Notes under the pieces: model-generated
The model's database searches: none
The model's input: only the letters and a program-made list of their open reading frames with translations
What the model was told of the DNA's origin: nothing
Source: Massilia terrae
GTDB taxonomy: Bacteria; Pseudomonadota; Gammaproteobacteria; Burkholderiales; Burkholderiaceae_D
Assembly: GCF_024753145.1 (NCBI RefSeq)
Contig: NZ_JANUGU010000001.1
Location: 372,001-436,000 of the forward strand
Direction of reading: 5' to 3'
Length of the DNA stretch: 64,000 nt
Made by a program: the position numbers and the translations under genes
Part shown: positions 43,199 to 52,791 of the stretch, in pieces
Numbering within the stretch: position 1 is the stretch's first letter
Layout: each line of letters begins with the position of its first letter

Positions 43199-43207
43199 AA
43201 TATAACA
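43199..43207 (-). promoter_or_regulatory. Extended -10 promoter of the leuL-leuA transcript
   Basis: On the minus strand TGT-TATATT (43207-43199) fits an extended -10 element. No clear -35 is seen. Transcription would begin at about 43192-43190, right at the leader ATG. Confidence 0.45.
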
Positions 43208-43238
43208 CAGGTGTTGGCGTTAAGTGTTGAAATTGGCA

Positions 43239-43342
43239 CGTCATTCCCGCGGAATCGGGAATCCCATTTTGCGAGCGTGCTGCTTTGGTCGAATGATGTG
43301 GCGCGCATCGAAAATGGGGTTCCCGCTTTCGCGGGAACGACG
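43239..43342. repeat. Paired palindromic repeat element (copy C), dRS3-like arm
   Basis: Arms at 43239-43270 and 43311-43342 are imperfect inverted copies, about 32 bp each, around a 40-bp spacer. The left arm contains ATTCCC-N8-GGGAAT, the form of Neisseria dRS3; the right arm has GTTCCC-N8-GGGAAC. Inner edges are CCCATTTT and AAAATGGG. It follows the DHFR-like gene by 10 bp on the minus strand and precedes the leuA promoter. Confidence 0.85.
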
Positions 43343-43352
43343 GTATCTAGAC

Positions 43353-43991
43353 TTAAGCTGGCTGGTACACGGCTCCAATGCCGCCGGAAGTGAAGGTGGT
43401 GGCGCTGACCAGCCGCAGGTCTGCCGGCTTATGCAGGCCGGCGAAAAGCCCTTTGCCCTGGCCCAGCACGACCGGATGAATCGCCAACCGGTATTCGTCA
43501 ATGAGTCCGGCCGCGGCGAGGCTTTGCGCGAACAGCGCGCCGCCGTGGGCAAGGAGGTAGTTCCCCGGCTGTTCCTTCAGGCTGCGGATCTCATCGGCCA
43601 GCTCGCCGCTTGCTATCGTGGGATCGGCCCAGGACAGCAGGACTTCTTCCGTCGGCGTGACGCCGCGCTGCTGCCCACGGTCCGCCTTTGCATCGGCCAG
43701 CGCGCGGGTGACGCCTGCGACGTGCGCGCCGTCCTTGCCATTCCTCGAAAAGACGATCTTCGGAATGTCGTTCATCGCCGCCGTGAACGGTGTGTCTGAA
43801 AACGGCCAGAACGCCGCCATGTCGGCATAGGTCCGGCTTCCCATCAGGTGCGCATCGGCTTCGCGCAGGATGTTGACGACCCACGCCCTCGAATCGTCGG
43901 ACGAGGTCCTGAATATCCAATCGATCTCGTTGTTCGGTCCGCACACAAAGCCGTCCAGCGAGACGGACATTTTCAATACCAGTTTTCTCAT
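43353..43991 (-). CDS. Dihydrofolate reductase family (RibD C-terminal-like) protein
   Basis: The 212-residue protein has the RibD-C/DHFR-like fold: MRKLVLKMSVSLDGFVCGPNNEIDWIF at the start, HLMGSRTYADMAAFWP near 48-63 and IDEYRLAIHPVVLGQGKGLFAGL near 165-187. Members are NADPH-dependent reductases of mostly unknown substrate; they are not the essential FolA. GGAGG precedes ATG 43991. It stands alone, flanked by repeat copies C and D. Confidence 0.88.
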   Translation of the reverse strand: MRKLVLKMSVSLDGFVCGPNNEIDWIFRTSSDDSRAWVVNILREADAHLMGSRTYADMAAFWPFSDTPFTAAMNDIPKIVFSRNGKDGAHVAGVTRALADAKADRGQQRGVTPTEEVLLSWADPTIASGELADEIRSLKEQPGNYLLAHGGALFAQSLAAAGLIDEYRLAIHPVVLGQGKGLFAGLHKPADLRLVSATTFTSGGIGAVYQPA

Positions 43992-44100
43992 TTCTTCCCT
44001 CCGTGGTTTGCCGGTAAACGATACCAGTTTGCTGGCGTCTACCGGTAGACGAACGGGGGGAGGCTAATTCGACATTTCGGCCAAAAAAATATTCACAGTC

Positions 44101-44112
44101 CGTCGTTCCCGC
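44101..44112. repeat. Truncated arm of the palindromic repeat (copy D)
   Basis: CGTCGTTCCCGC is identical to the first 12 bp of copies B and E but lacks the returning half. It abuts the stop codon of the DUF4450-like gene at 44116. It may be a remnant left by deletion. Confidence 0.5.
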
Positions 44113-44115
44113 AGA

Positions 44116-47100
44116 TTAGTCCAGGGTCACGCCCATCAGCCCGATCACCACGTCGTTGGCCAGCGCGCGCACGGTCAGGCTCTTGAGCGTGCGTGACGAA
44201 TCCAGTGGCAGCTCCAGCACGCTGGCCGCGCCGCCGTCGATGTGGCCACGTCCGGCGCCCTTGAACGTGGCCGGATCCGGCACATGCACCCGGGCAGTCT
44301 TCAGGTCGACGCGCACCGGCAGCTTGCCGCACAACGGGAACTGGAAGTCATCGACGAAGTAGTCCTGCTCGATCGGCCACCAGTTGTCCGGATTGCGCAA
44401 CGCGAGTCGCGACTGGCTGCCATCGGTATAAGTCACCATCACCTCGCCATTGTCGAAGCGGCTCTGCATGAAGTTGGTCGAACCGGCCATCAGCAGGAAG
44501 GCGCGGCCGGCTTGTCCGCTGAGCGGCAGCGTGACTTCGCGCGGGTAGTTGTCCCACTGCGAGGTGAAGACGACGTTCTGCGCCCAGCTTCCGGATGGCG
44601 TCGCGAAGCTCAGGCCATTCGGCAGCGACAGCGTGCCGCCCAGCGCGCGCAGGCCGGCATCGTCGATGGAAGGCAGTTCGTCGACGTGGCCCGCCCATGC
44701 GCCGATGCCCTGGCTGGGCAGGGACAGCGTCACCTTGGGCGGGCGCGGCGACAGGTATTTGCCCTGCTTGAAGATCGCGCTCACGCGGTCGTTGAACCAG
44801 GGCTGCAGGTCGACCTGGCGCGAGCCGATCGGCGCACCTTTGGTCCAGTCCGGGCCTTCGAGCTTGCAGGAAGCCTGAACCGGCTCCTGTGGCGCAAGCT
44901 CCCACCAGCGAAAGTCGCCTTGGTGGACCATGCGGAACCCCGGATGCCCGGCCGCGCTTTCGACCGATGAAGCATTCGCTCCGATCGCCGCGCCACGCCA
45001 CGTGATCTCGATGTCGGCCTGCCGCGCGAACGGCAGGTCGAGATGCAGGCGCGGTGCGCCGACCGCATCGTCGTCGGCCTTCCACTTCACCGGTTTGCCA
45101 TCGACCAGCACGCTGTCGACCTGCGCCTGGCGTGCCGGCAGGTCCAGCACCAGCCGCGTGAAGCGCGCGCTTTGCTGGGCGACGGTCCAGCGCTCGCGCA
45201 TGCCGTCGCGCCGGTACGCGATGTTCAGGTCCGGGTGGGAGAGGCTCGCATGATCCCAGTCGGGCGGCAGGCCAGGCCGGATTGCCAGCACGCCCGCCAG
45301 CGCATCCGGACGCACGCCGAACAAGCCTTCGACCAGCGCGCGGGCCATCACGCCCGAACCGTCCGCGAAATCGCGCTGGGCCTCGCGCCGGTACACGTCC
45401 AGGTAGTTCATCGTGCCGATATTGCCCGGGCTGATGCCCATGTAGAGGCTGGCCAGCAGCGCACCCTTGGCCAGGTCGTATGCGGTCTCCGCGCGTCCGG
45501 CCTTCCAGTAGGCCAGGGCCGTGTGCAGGTTCTCGTCCATGACCACGTTGTTGATCGACCAGGAGTAGGGCATCCAGTCGCTCGATGGCAGGACATGATA
45601 GGGCCTGTCGGCGGGCACGCCGGGGCCGCGCACCGGGATCGGGCGCAGGTGCCGGTCCAGGTCGGACGCCATGCGCGCAGCCTCGAATGCCGTCGGGACG
45701 CCGGAATCGATGGTCTGGTAGAAGGTCCACAACGCGTAGCTCGGGTGCAGCGACTGCTTGCCGAGCAGGTCGCGGTATTCGGCGAAGGCGCCGGTTTGCG
45801 GCATCCACAGCTGCTCGTGCATGCCGCGCCGGATCGCGTCGGCCTCGGCCTGGTAGGGCGCGGGATCCTTGCCGATCATGCGTGCGATCCGCGCCGCCAT
45901 CTCGTTCTGCCAGGCGTTGTAGGCCGAGGTGTGGGCGACGCCGCCGCCGTTGTAGTACAGGTCGTCGCTGGCCCAGATCGCCGCGTAGGCGTCGTACAGC
46001 GGCAAGCGGCCTGGCCCAAACTCGCGCCGGAACAGGCGCCGTTCCCATGCCAGGTGACGCTCCAGCACCGGCCAGACCGCCATCGCATACGCCTTGTCGC
46101 CGGTCCATAGCAGGTGGCGCAGCAAGGCGTCGATGAACACGAGGTTCATGTCGTAGTGCGAATTGCTCAGGTCCCCGTTCGAATGCAGCCCCGCCTCGTT
46201 GCGGGCCAGGTTGGACTTGGCGTCGGCGGACGGAGCCCGGGCCGGGATTGCGGAAGTATTCTGGCGCCCGGTCCAGGCGTCGAAGTTGCGGCGCGCGCGG
46301 TCGTGCCAGCCGAGCGCGTCGAGCGCGTACGGGCCGCGCCAGCCGAGCAGCTTGGTGCGCCAGGCGACCGCGCCGTGCATGATCGCGCCCTGGTCGTCGT
46401 CCCATACCGCATCGGCGGCGACGTTGAGCGCGCCCATTGCCGCGTTCAGCCAGGGATCGGGCGTGTCGATGCGCACGCGCTGGCGCAGCTGCTCGAAATG
46501 ATCGCGTGCTTCGGCGTAGCGCTGGGCGAGTTCGGATGGTGCGAAGCGCGGCAGCAGCTTCGCGGGGACCGCGCTGGTTTGCGCGCCGGCTTCGCGATAG
46601 ACGGCCAGCTCGCCTGCCTGGCCGCGCGCCATCACTTGCAGCGCGAGATGCACCGGCCGGTCTGATAGCGGCAGCCGCCCCACGACCACGTTCGTGCGGC
46701 TGCTCTCATCAGCAGCCAAAAGCGCAGCCAGCTCATTCCAGCGGTCGGCGTCGGCGCGCTGCCACGCCACCGGCGCATCCGCGGTCGCGCTGATGGTCGC
46801 GTGCTTGCCCGCCGCGAGGAATCCGTGGTCGACTAGCTCGATGCGCGTATCGCGTGCGAAGTCCGGCGTGAACTGGAAGTACTCGCCGATGGGCACCCGT
46901 TCGGTGCCGATGTCGCCGCCGCGCTTGCCGCGTTCTCCATTGCCCGGGCCGAAAGCGAACACCAGTTCGGTCGCGGGCGGCAGTTGCGTGCCGCGCACCT
47001 CCAGCTCCAGGCCTTCGGTGGCGGCGAGCGCAATGGCGGCGACTTCGATCCGTCCCTGTGGCCCCAGCAGCGGGTCGGCGATCTCGTAATGCATTTCGCC

Positions 47101-47463
47101 CGGACGATAGCGCGTCACCACCGTGCGCGCCGCATGCAGCCAGGTGACGCCGGCCGGTGTGCGCAGGCCGAGCCGCAGGTTGCCGCCTCGCCCCGGCAGA
47201 TAGAGCGAGAACTCCGGCTTGTCTCCGGCGTCGACGCGGAAGGCCGTGTTGCCACCGTAGAGCGGCCGGTTGAAGAACTCGGCGCCGTTCTCGATCACGA
47301 AGTCCGCGCCCTCGGGCCGGTAGCGCAGCGGACGGTCGATATTGCCCTGCAGGTTGGGGCGCAGCGCCGAGGCCTCCAGCTTTACGGTTTCCGCCGCCTG
47401 GGCAAACGTGCCGGGGCCGAATTGGAAGAGGAGAGCGATGAGAAACGGAATTCGTCGGAGCAT
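44116..47463 (-). CDS. Large secreted (alpha/alpha)6-barrel glycosidase-like protein, DUF4450-type
   Basis: The protein has about 1115 residues. A signal peptide (MLRRIPFLIALLFQFGPGTF then AQA) leads to an N-terminal beta-sandwich, a six-hairpin barrel at about 320-740 (WNAAMG-like LNAAMGALNVAADAVWDDDQGAIMHG, LHSNGDLSNSHYDMN, YNGGGVAHTSAYNAWQNEMA) and C-terminal sandwich domains. This layout resembles DUF4450 proteins found in polysaccharide loci. The nearby GH105, GH28 and GH106 genes make a role in rhamnogalacturonan or pectin breakdown likely. ATG 47463 is chosen for the signal peptide, although its ribosome site is weak. Exact family and substrate are not certain. Confidence 0.7.
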   Translation of the reverse strand: MLRRIPFLIALLFQFGPGTFAQAAETVKLEASALRPNLQGNIDRPLRYRPEGADFVIENGAEFFNRPLYGGNTAFRVDAGDKPEFSLYLPGRGGNLRLGLRTPAGVTWLHAARTVVTRYRPGEMHYEIADPLLGPQGRIEVAAIALAATEGLELEVRGTQLPPATELVFAFGPGNGERGKRGGDIGTERVPIGEYFQFTPDFARDTRIELVDHGFLAAGKHATISATADAPVAWQRADADRWNELAALLAADESSRTNVVVGRLPLSDRPVHLALQVMARGQAGELAVYREAGAQTSAVPAKLLPRFAPSELAQRYAEARDHFEQLRQRVRIDTPDPWLNAAMGALNVAADAVWDDDQGAIMHGAVAWRTKLLGWRGPYALDALGWHDRARRNFDAWTGRQNTSAIPARAPSADAKSNLARNEAGLHSNGDLSNSHYDMNLVFIDALLRHLLWTGDKAYAMAVWPVLERHLAWERRLFRREFGPGRLPLYDAYAAIWASDDLYYNGGGVAHTSAYNAWQNEMAARIARMIGKDPAPYQAEADAIRRGMHEQLWMPQTGAFAEYRDLLGKQSLHPSYALWTFYQTIDSGVPTAFEAARMASDLDRHLRPIPVRGPGVPADRPYHVLPSSDWMPYSWSINNVVMDENLHTALAYWKAGRAETAYDLAKGALLASLYMGISPGNIGTMNYLDVYRREAQRDFADGSGVMARALVEGLFGVRPDALAGVLAIRPGLPPDWDHASLSHPDLNIAYRRDGMRERWTVAQQSARFTRLVLDLPARQAQVDSVLVDGKPVKWKADDDAVGAPRLHLDLPFARQADIEITWRGAAIGANASSVESAAGHPGFRMVHQGDFRWWELAPQEPVQASCKLEGPDWTKGAPIGSRQVDLQPWFNDRVSAIFKQGKYLSPRPPKVTLSLPSQGIGAWAGHVDELPSIDDAGLRALGGTLSLPNGLSFATPSGSWAQNVVFTSQWDNYPREVTLPLSGQAGRAFLLMAGSTNFMQSRFDNGEVMVTYTDGSQSRLALRNPDNWWPIEQDYFVDDFQFPLCGKLPVRVDLKTARVHVPDPATFKGAGRGHIDGGAASVLELPLDSSRTLKSLTVRALANDVVIGLMGVTLD

Positions 47464-47613
47464 TTGGAGCTGGGCAATTTTTGCAACAAGGCACGCTAGC
47501 GCAAAAACAAGCCGTCGTCCACGCCGCTGTAAAAAACGGTCATTGGCGTGATTAATGCGTCCGTCGGTCGCGGATTTTTGTCCGTTGTTCGTCTCCGGCA
47601 ACGCTGGCTGGGC

Positions 47614-47874
47614 TCAATTTGGGGTGCTGTTTCCAGGCGCTAAACTGCGCCTGCGTTCGTCGACGCGCTCCGGCTGGGCGGCCCGCAATCCCTGCGGACA
47701 GCGCGCAGCGAAGCTTTCGATGAGGTGGGCCTGCACTCCGCTCAGCCTGAGGTAATTGGTGGCCGCGTGCAGGTCGAAGGCGCGTGCTGTCAGCGCGGCA
47801 AGGTCCACGCGCTCGGCGGTTGCGCGGTCGGACCGGCGTTGATGTTGCTGGCGGTGATCGTCTTTGAATTTCAT
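47614..47874 (-). CDS. Small hypothetical protein
   Basis: An open frame of 86 codons lies in the 537-bp gap between the DUF4450-like gene and the dioxygenase gene. It has codon-position GC bias like its neighbours, and a helical core RATAERVDLAALTARAFDLHAATNYLRLSGV that looks protein-like. The ends are hydrophilic, without signal peptide or membrane helix. The ribosome site before ATG 47874 is weak. I do not recognise a family. The remaining parts of the gap show nothing else that I can support. Confidence 0.45.
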   Translation of the reverse strand: MKFKDDHRQQHQRRSDRATAERVDLAALTARAFDLHAATNYLRLSGVQAHLIESFAARCPQGLRAAQPERVDERRRSLAPGNSTPN

Positions 47875-48000
47875 GCGCCCCAGTTTCGAGCAGATCCCAA
47901 TGCCAGTCCGTGTGGGCGCGAACGTAGCGCGATACGCGGCGACGTTCGGACATGTTTATCGCTAGTATGGGGACCGCTTTTTCGCAGAAGGAGTGTTCCC

Positions 48001-48834
48001 ATGGATACTGCCAATCCGCAAATTGAACAGTACGACACCGCGGCGATCATGGGCGGGCTGTATGGCGACGGCATCATTGGCCTGAAGGGCGCTTTCACGC
48101 GCGGCTTTGTTGCGCAGCTGCGCGAGGATATCGATGTGCTGTTCGATGAGGCGCGGCGCCAGCCGGGCGGGGCGCTGGCGCGTGGGCCGAATCGCTACTA
48201 TGTCGAGATTCATCCCGAACGGTTGCGCGGCTTCCTCGACATTATTTCGCATCCCTGGGTGGTCGCGGTGTGCAGGGCGGTGCTGGGACCGGACTACAAG
48301 ATTGTCGAGGCAGGCTTTGATGTGCCGGGGCCGGGCGCGATGAATCAGCCCTGGCACCGGGACTTCCCCGCGCCGCCCGCCACGCTCGTCGGGCGCCGGC
48401 TCGATTCGCTTGCCTTCAATATCACGACGGTGGATGTGACCGAGGACATCGGCCCGTTCGAGATCGCTACCGGCACGCAGTGGGATACGCTGGAGGGCGG
48501 CGACCCGATGTTCCCGGCGCGCGAGTTATGGCCGCGCTACGCCGCGCGCGCCCAGCGCAAGTATCCGCAGATGGGCGATATTTCGACACGTTCGGCGCTG
48601 ACGATTCATCGTGGTACGGCCAACCATTCGGACAAGTCGCGGCCGGTATTCGTGCTGGGCGTGGATGCGCCGGACGGCACCAACGCGGACAAGCACGATT
48701 TGCAGCTGACCCGCGCGTATTACGACAGCCTACCGGAAGAGCAGCGGCGCCATATCACCTGCCGGGTGGTCGACAGCCTGACGCCGATCGTGCAGGCGCA
48801 TGCGATCGAGGGGTTGAAGATGGGGATGGAGTGA
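48001..48834 (+). CDS. Phytanoyl-CoA dioxygenase (PhyH) family oxygenase
   Basis: This 277-residue Fe(II)/2-oxoglutarate-type oxygenase has the HxD iron motif at His119 and Asp121 (QPWHRDFPAPP) and the distal His in LTIHRGTANHSDKSRPVFVLGV, where the following Arg would bind 2-oxoglutarate. Bacterial members hydroxylate diverse small molecules, so the substrate is open. AGGAG lies 8 bp before ATG 48001. It is monocistronic and ends against repeat copy E. Confidence 0.88.
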   Translation: MDTANPQIEQYDTAAIMGGLYGDGIIGLKGAFTRGFVAQLREDIDVLFDEARRQPGGALARGPNRYYVEIHPERLRGFLDIISHPWVVAVCRAVLGPDYKIVEAGFDVPGPGAMNQPWHRDFPAPPATLVGRRLDSLAFNITTVDVTEDIGPFEIATGTQWDTLEGGDPMFPARELWPRYAARAQRKYPQMGDISTRSALTIHRGTANHSDKSRPVFVLGVDAPDGTNADKHDLQLTRAYYDSLPEEQRRHITCRVVDSLTPIVQAHAIEGLKMGME

Positions 48835-48855
48835 GCGCCTGGCGCTCACCTTGAT

Positions 48856-48883
48856 CGTCGTTCCCGCGCACGCGGGAACGACG
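48856..48883. repeat. Single palindromic repeat (copy E)
   Basis: CGTCGTTCCCGCG and CGCGGGAACGACG form a perfect 13-bp stem with loop CA. It lies between the convergent PhyH and GH105 genes, 21 and 12 bp from their stops. It differs from copy B at one or two positions only. Confidence 0.85.
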
Positions 48884-48895
48884 GCCTCATGGAGC

Positions 48896-50299
48896 TTATT
48901 GATGCTCGCCGTAGTTCGGCAGCTGGTCCGCCGGCATGTAGTGGTAGGTGCGCAGTTTGTACTGGACCTTGACGTGGGGGTTGGTCAGCAGGCGGATCAT
49001 CTCGGCGCCGGCCAGCAGGGTCGGTCCGTAGCCGTGCAGCGCGTCGGCGCTGGTCGGGCGGGCGTAGTAGTAGGCCTGGTCGGACGCAAACGTGGTGCCC
49101 ACGCAAGTGCCTTCCACCTGGCCGCGCGCGTTGATGCGGGTGGTCAGGCCCTGCCAACCGGCCTGCGCGATTGAACCATAGGTCGTCGGGCTGATCCAGC
49201 CTTCATTGATCGCGTGCGCGAACACGTACACATAGATCGCGCTGGCCGAGGTCTCCAGGTAGGAGTCCGAACGGTCCAGCATCTGGTGCCACAGCCCGGC
49301 GCCGGACTGCAGTTCGGCGATGCCTTTCAGCGTCTTGCGCAGCTGCGCCAGCACCAGCGGATAGCCGGGATGGTCCTTCGGCAGCACGTCCAGCAGGTCC
49401 GACATCGACAGCACCGCCCAGCCATTGGCGCGCGCCCAGTAGAAGCGCGGCGCGTCCGGGTTGTTGGCGTTCCAGCCGTGGGTGTAGATGCCGAGCTTGT
49501 CGTTGTACAGGTACTTGGTGAAGTTCAGGACGTTGTTGACGGCGTCGTCGAAGTACTTGCGCTCGCCCGTCAGGTGTCCGGTCTCGGCCAGCGCCGGGAT
49601 CCCCATGTACATGTCGTCGGCCCACAGCGACCACGCGGCCGGGCGGTTGCGCGCCAGCGTGCCGTCCTGCAGGCGCACCTGCTTGTTGGCGACCCAGTCG
49701 CTGCAGGTGGTGATGACCGGCGAGAGGTCCGGGCCGATCTTCGCGAAGCGGGCGCGGATCATGGCCGCGCACATCGAGCCGGAATCGTCCAGCGAGGCCG
49801 GCGCCAGCAGGCGCGAGAAGCTGTTGGCTTTTTCGAGACCGAACTGCGCCTGCTGGGCCTTGAAGTAGGGACGCATGCGGCCGATGAAGTCGAAGTGACG
49901 CTCGGTCATCGCGGTGAAGCGCGCATCGCCGGTGATTTGTCGCGCCTTGATCAGGCCCGCGTGCACCACGCCCATTTCGTAGGAAGTGAAGCTGAAGTCG
50001 CCCTTGGCCGGCGAGACGACGGCGTCCGCCACCGGTTTTTCGAGGTTGGCGATGGGCTGGCCGGTCTTCGAGCTGATCACGCGGGTCGGCGTGGCCTGGT
50101 CGAGGTAATCGCGCACGCGCATCAGCGAGTCGGTGATTTCGGCCACCGTCGGCATCTTGTACGGGATCGGGTAAGTGCCCTCGCCGACGTCGCGCGGGTT
50201 CTTGTTGTCGGGGTTCCGGTAGGGGCCATCCGCAAAGGCGGCATTGGCGGCTAGGGCCAGCGCGGCGGCGGCAATTGGCAATATGAATCGGCGGCTCAA
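48896..50299 (-). CDS. Secreted GH105-type unsaturated rhamnogalacturonyl hydrolase
   Basis: The protein has 467 residues, with a signal peptide (ILPIAAAALALAANAAFA). The GH88/GH105 (alpha/alpha)6 barrel shows PAAWSLWADDMYMGIPALAETGHLTG, whose Asp is the expected catalytic residue, then RFYWARANGWAVLSMSDLLDVLP and GAGLWHQMLDRSDSYLETSASAIYVYVFAHAI. Such enzymes cut the unsaturated uronyl end left by pectate or rhamnogalacturonan lyases. It is longer than cytoplasmic YteR and exported, so it would act in the periplasm. It fits with GH28 and GH106 genes in the window. Confidence 0.88.
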   Translation of the reverse strand: MSRRFILPIAAAALALAANAAFADGPYRNPDNKNPRDVGEGTYPIPYKMPTVAEITDSLMRVRDYLDQATPTRVISSKTGQPIANLEKPVADAVVSPAKGDFSFTSYEMGVVHAGLIKARQITGDARFTAMTERHFDFIGRMRPYFKAQQAQFGLEKANSFSRLLAPASLDDSGSMCAAMIRARFAKIGPDLSPVITTCSDWVANKQVRLQDGTLARNRPAAWSLWADDMYMGIPALAETGHLTGERKYFDDAVNNVLNFTKYLYNDKLGIYTHGWNANNPDAPRFYWARANGWAVLSMSDLLDVLPKDHPGYPLVLAQLRKTLKGIAELQSGAGLWHQMLDRSDSYLETSASAIYVYVFAHAINEGWISPTTYGSIAQAGWQGLTTRINARGQVEGTCVGTTFASDQAYYYARPTSADALHGYGPTLLAGAEMIRLLTNPHVKVQYKLRTYHYMPADQLPNYGEHQ

Positions 50300-50348
50300 A
50301 GGAGTCCTCTGCGGTCAGGTTGGAGTGGGTCGAGCTTGAATGATGCCT

Positions 50349-50369
50349 CAACCCGGCGGCGCCGGGTTG
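50349..50369. other. Perfect 9-bp stem-loop between GH105 and maeB genes
   Basis: CAACCCGGC and GCCGGGTTG pair around GGC. It lies 50 bp upstream of the GH105 start and just beyond the maeB terminator. No T-run follows on the minus strand, so it is recorded as a hairpin without function assigned. Confidence 0.4.
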
Positions 50370-50383
50370 TCAAAACGGTGAGC

Positions 50384-50407
50384 AAAACGGGCCCGCGCGG
50401 GGCCCGT
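50384..50407 (-). terminator. Rho-independent terminator of maeB
   Basis: On the minus strand ACGGGCCC-N5-GGGCCCGT is followed by TTTT, 9 bp after the maeB stop. Stem, loop and T-run fit an intrinsic terminator. Confidence 0.75.
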
Positions 50408-50415
50408 CATGCATG

Positions 50416-52617
<2,202 letters not shown>

Positions 52618-52648
52618 GGGTCCTCCGGCCATTGGTGGCGATAGGAAA

Positions 52649-52674
52649 GCCGCCGCGCGGCCTGCGCGGGCGGC
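52649..52674 (-). terminator. GC-rich hairpin downstream of the GH28 gene
   Basis: GCCGCCGCGC (52649-52658) pairs with GCGCGGGCGGC (52664-52674) with one bulged base and a 5-nt loop. On the minus strand TTTCC follows. It is about 120 bp beyond the GH28 stop and 30 bp before maeB. Confidence 0.5.
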
Positions 52675-52791
52675 GTATGGTTGTGCTGGATGGGATGCGA
52701 TGATCCCGCGATTATGCGGCGGCCGGCGTGAGCGGCGCGCCCCGGATGCGTTCGCACGCGGGGCGGCGGCAAGCAGGCCGCCAGTGGTTTC

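Noticed and set aside
50349-50369. Terminator of the GH105 gene
   Set aside because: It lies upstream of the GH105 start, not downstream of its stop, and lacks a T-run on the minus strand.
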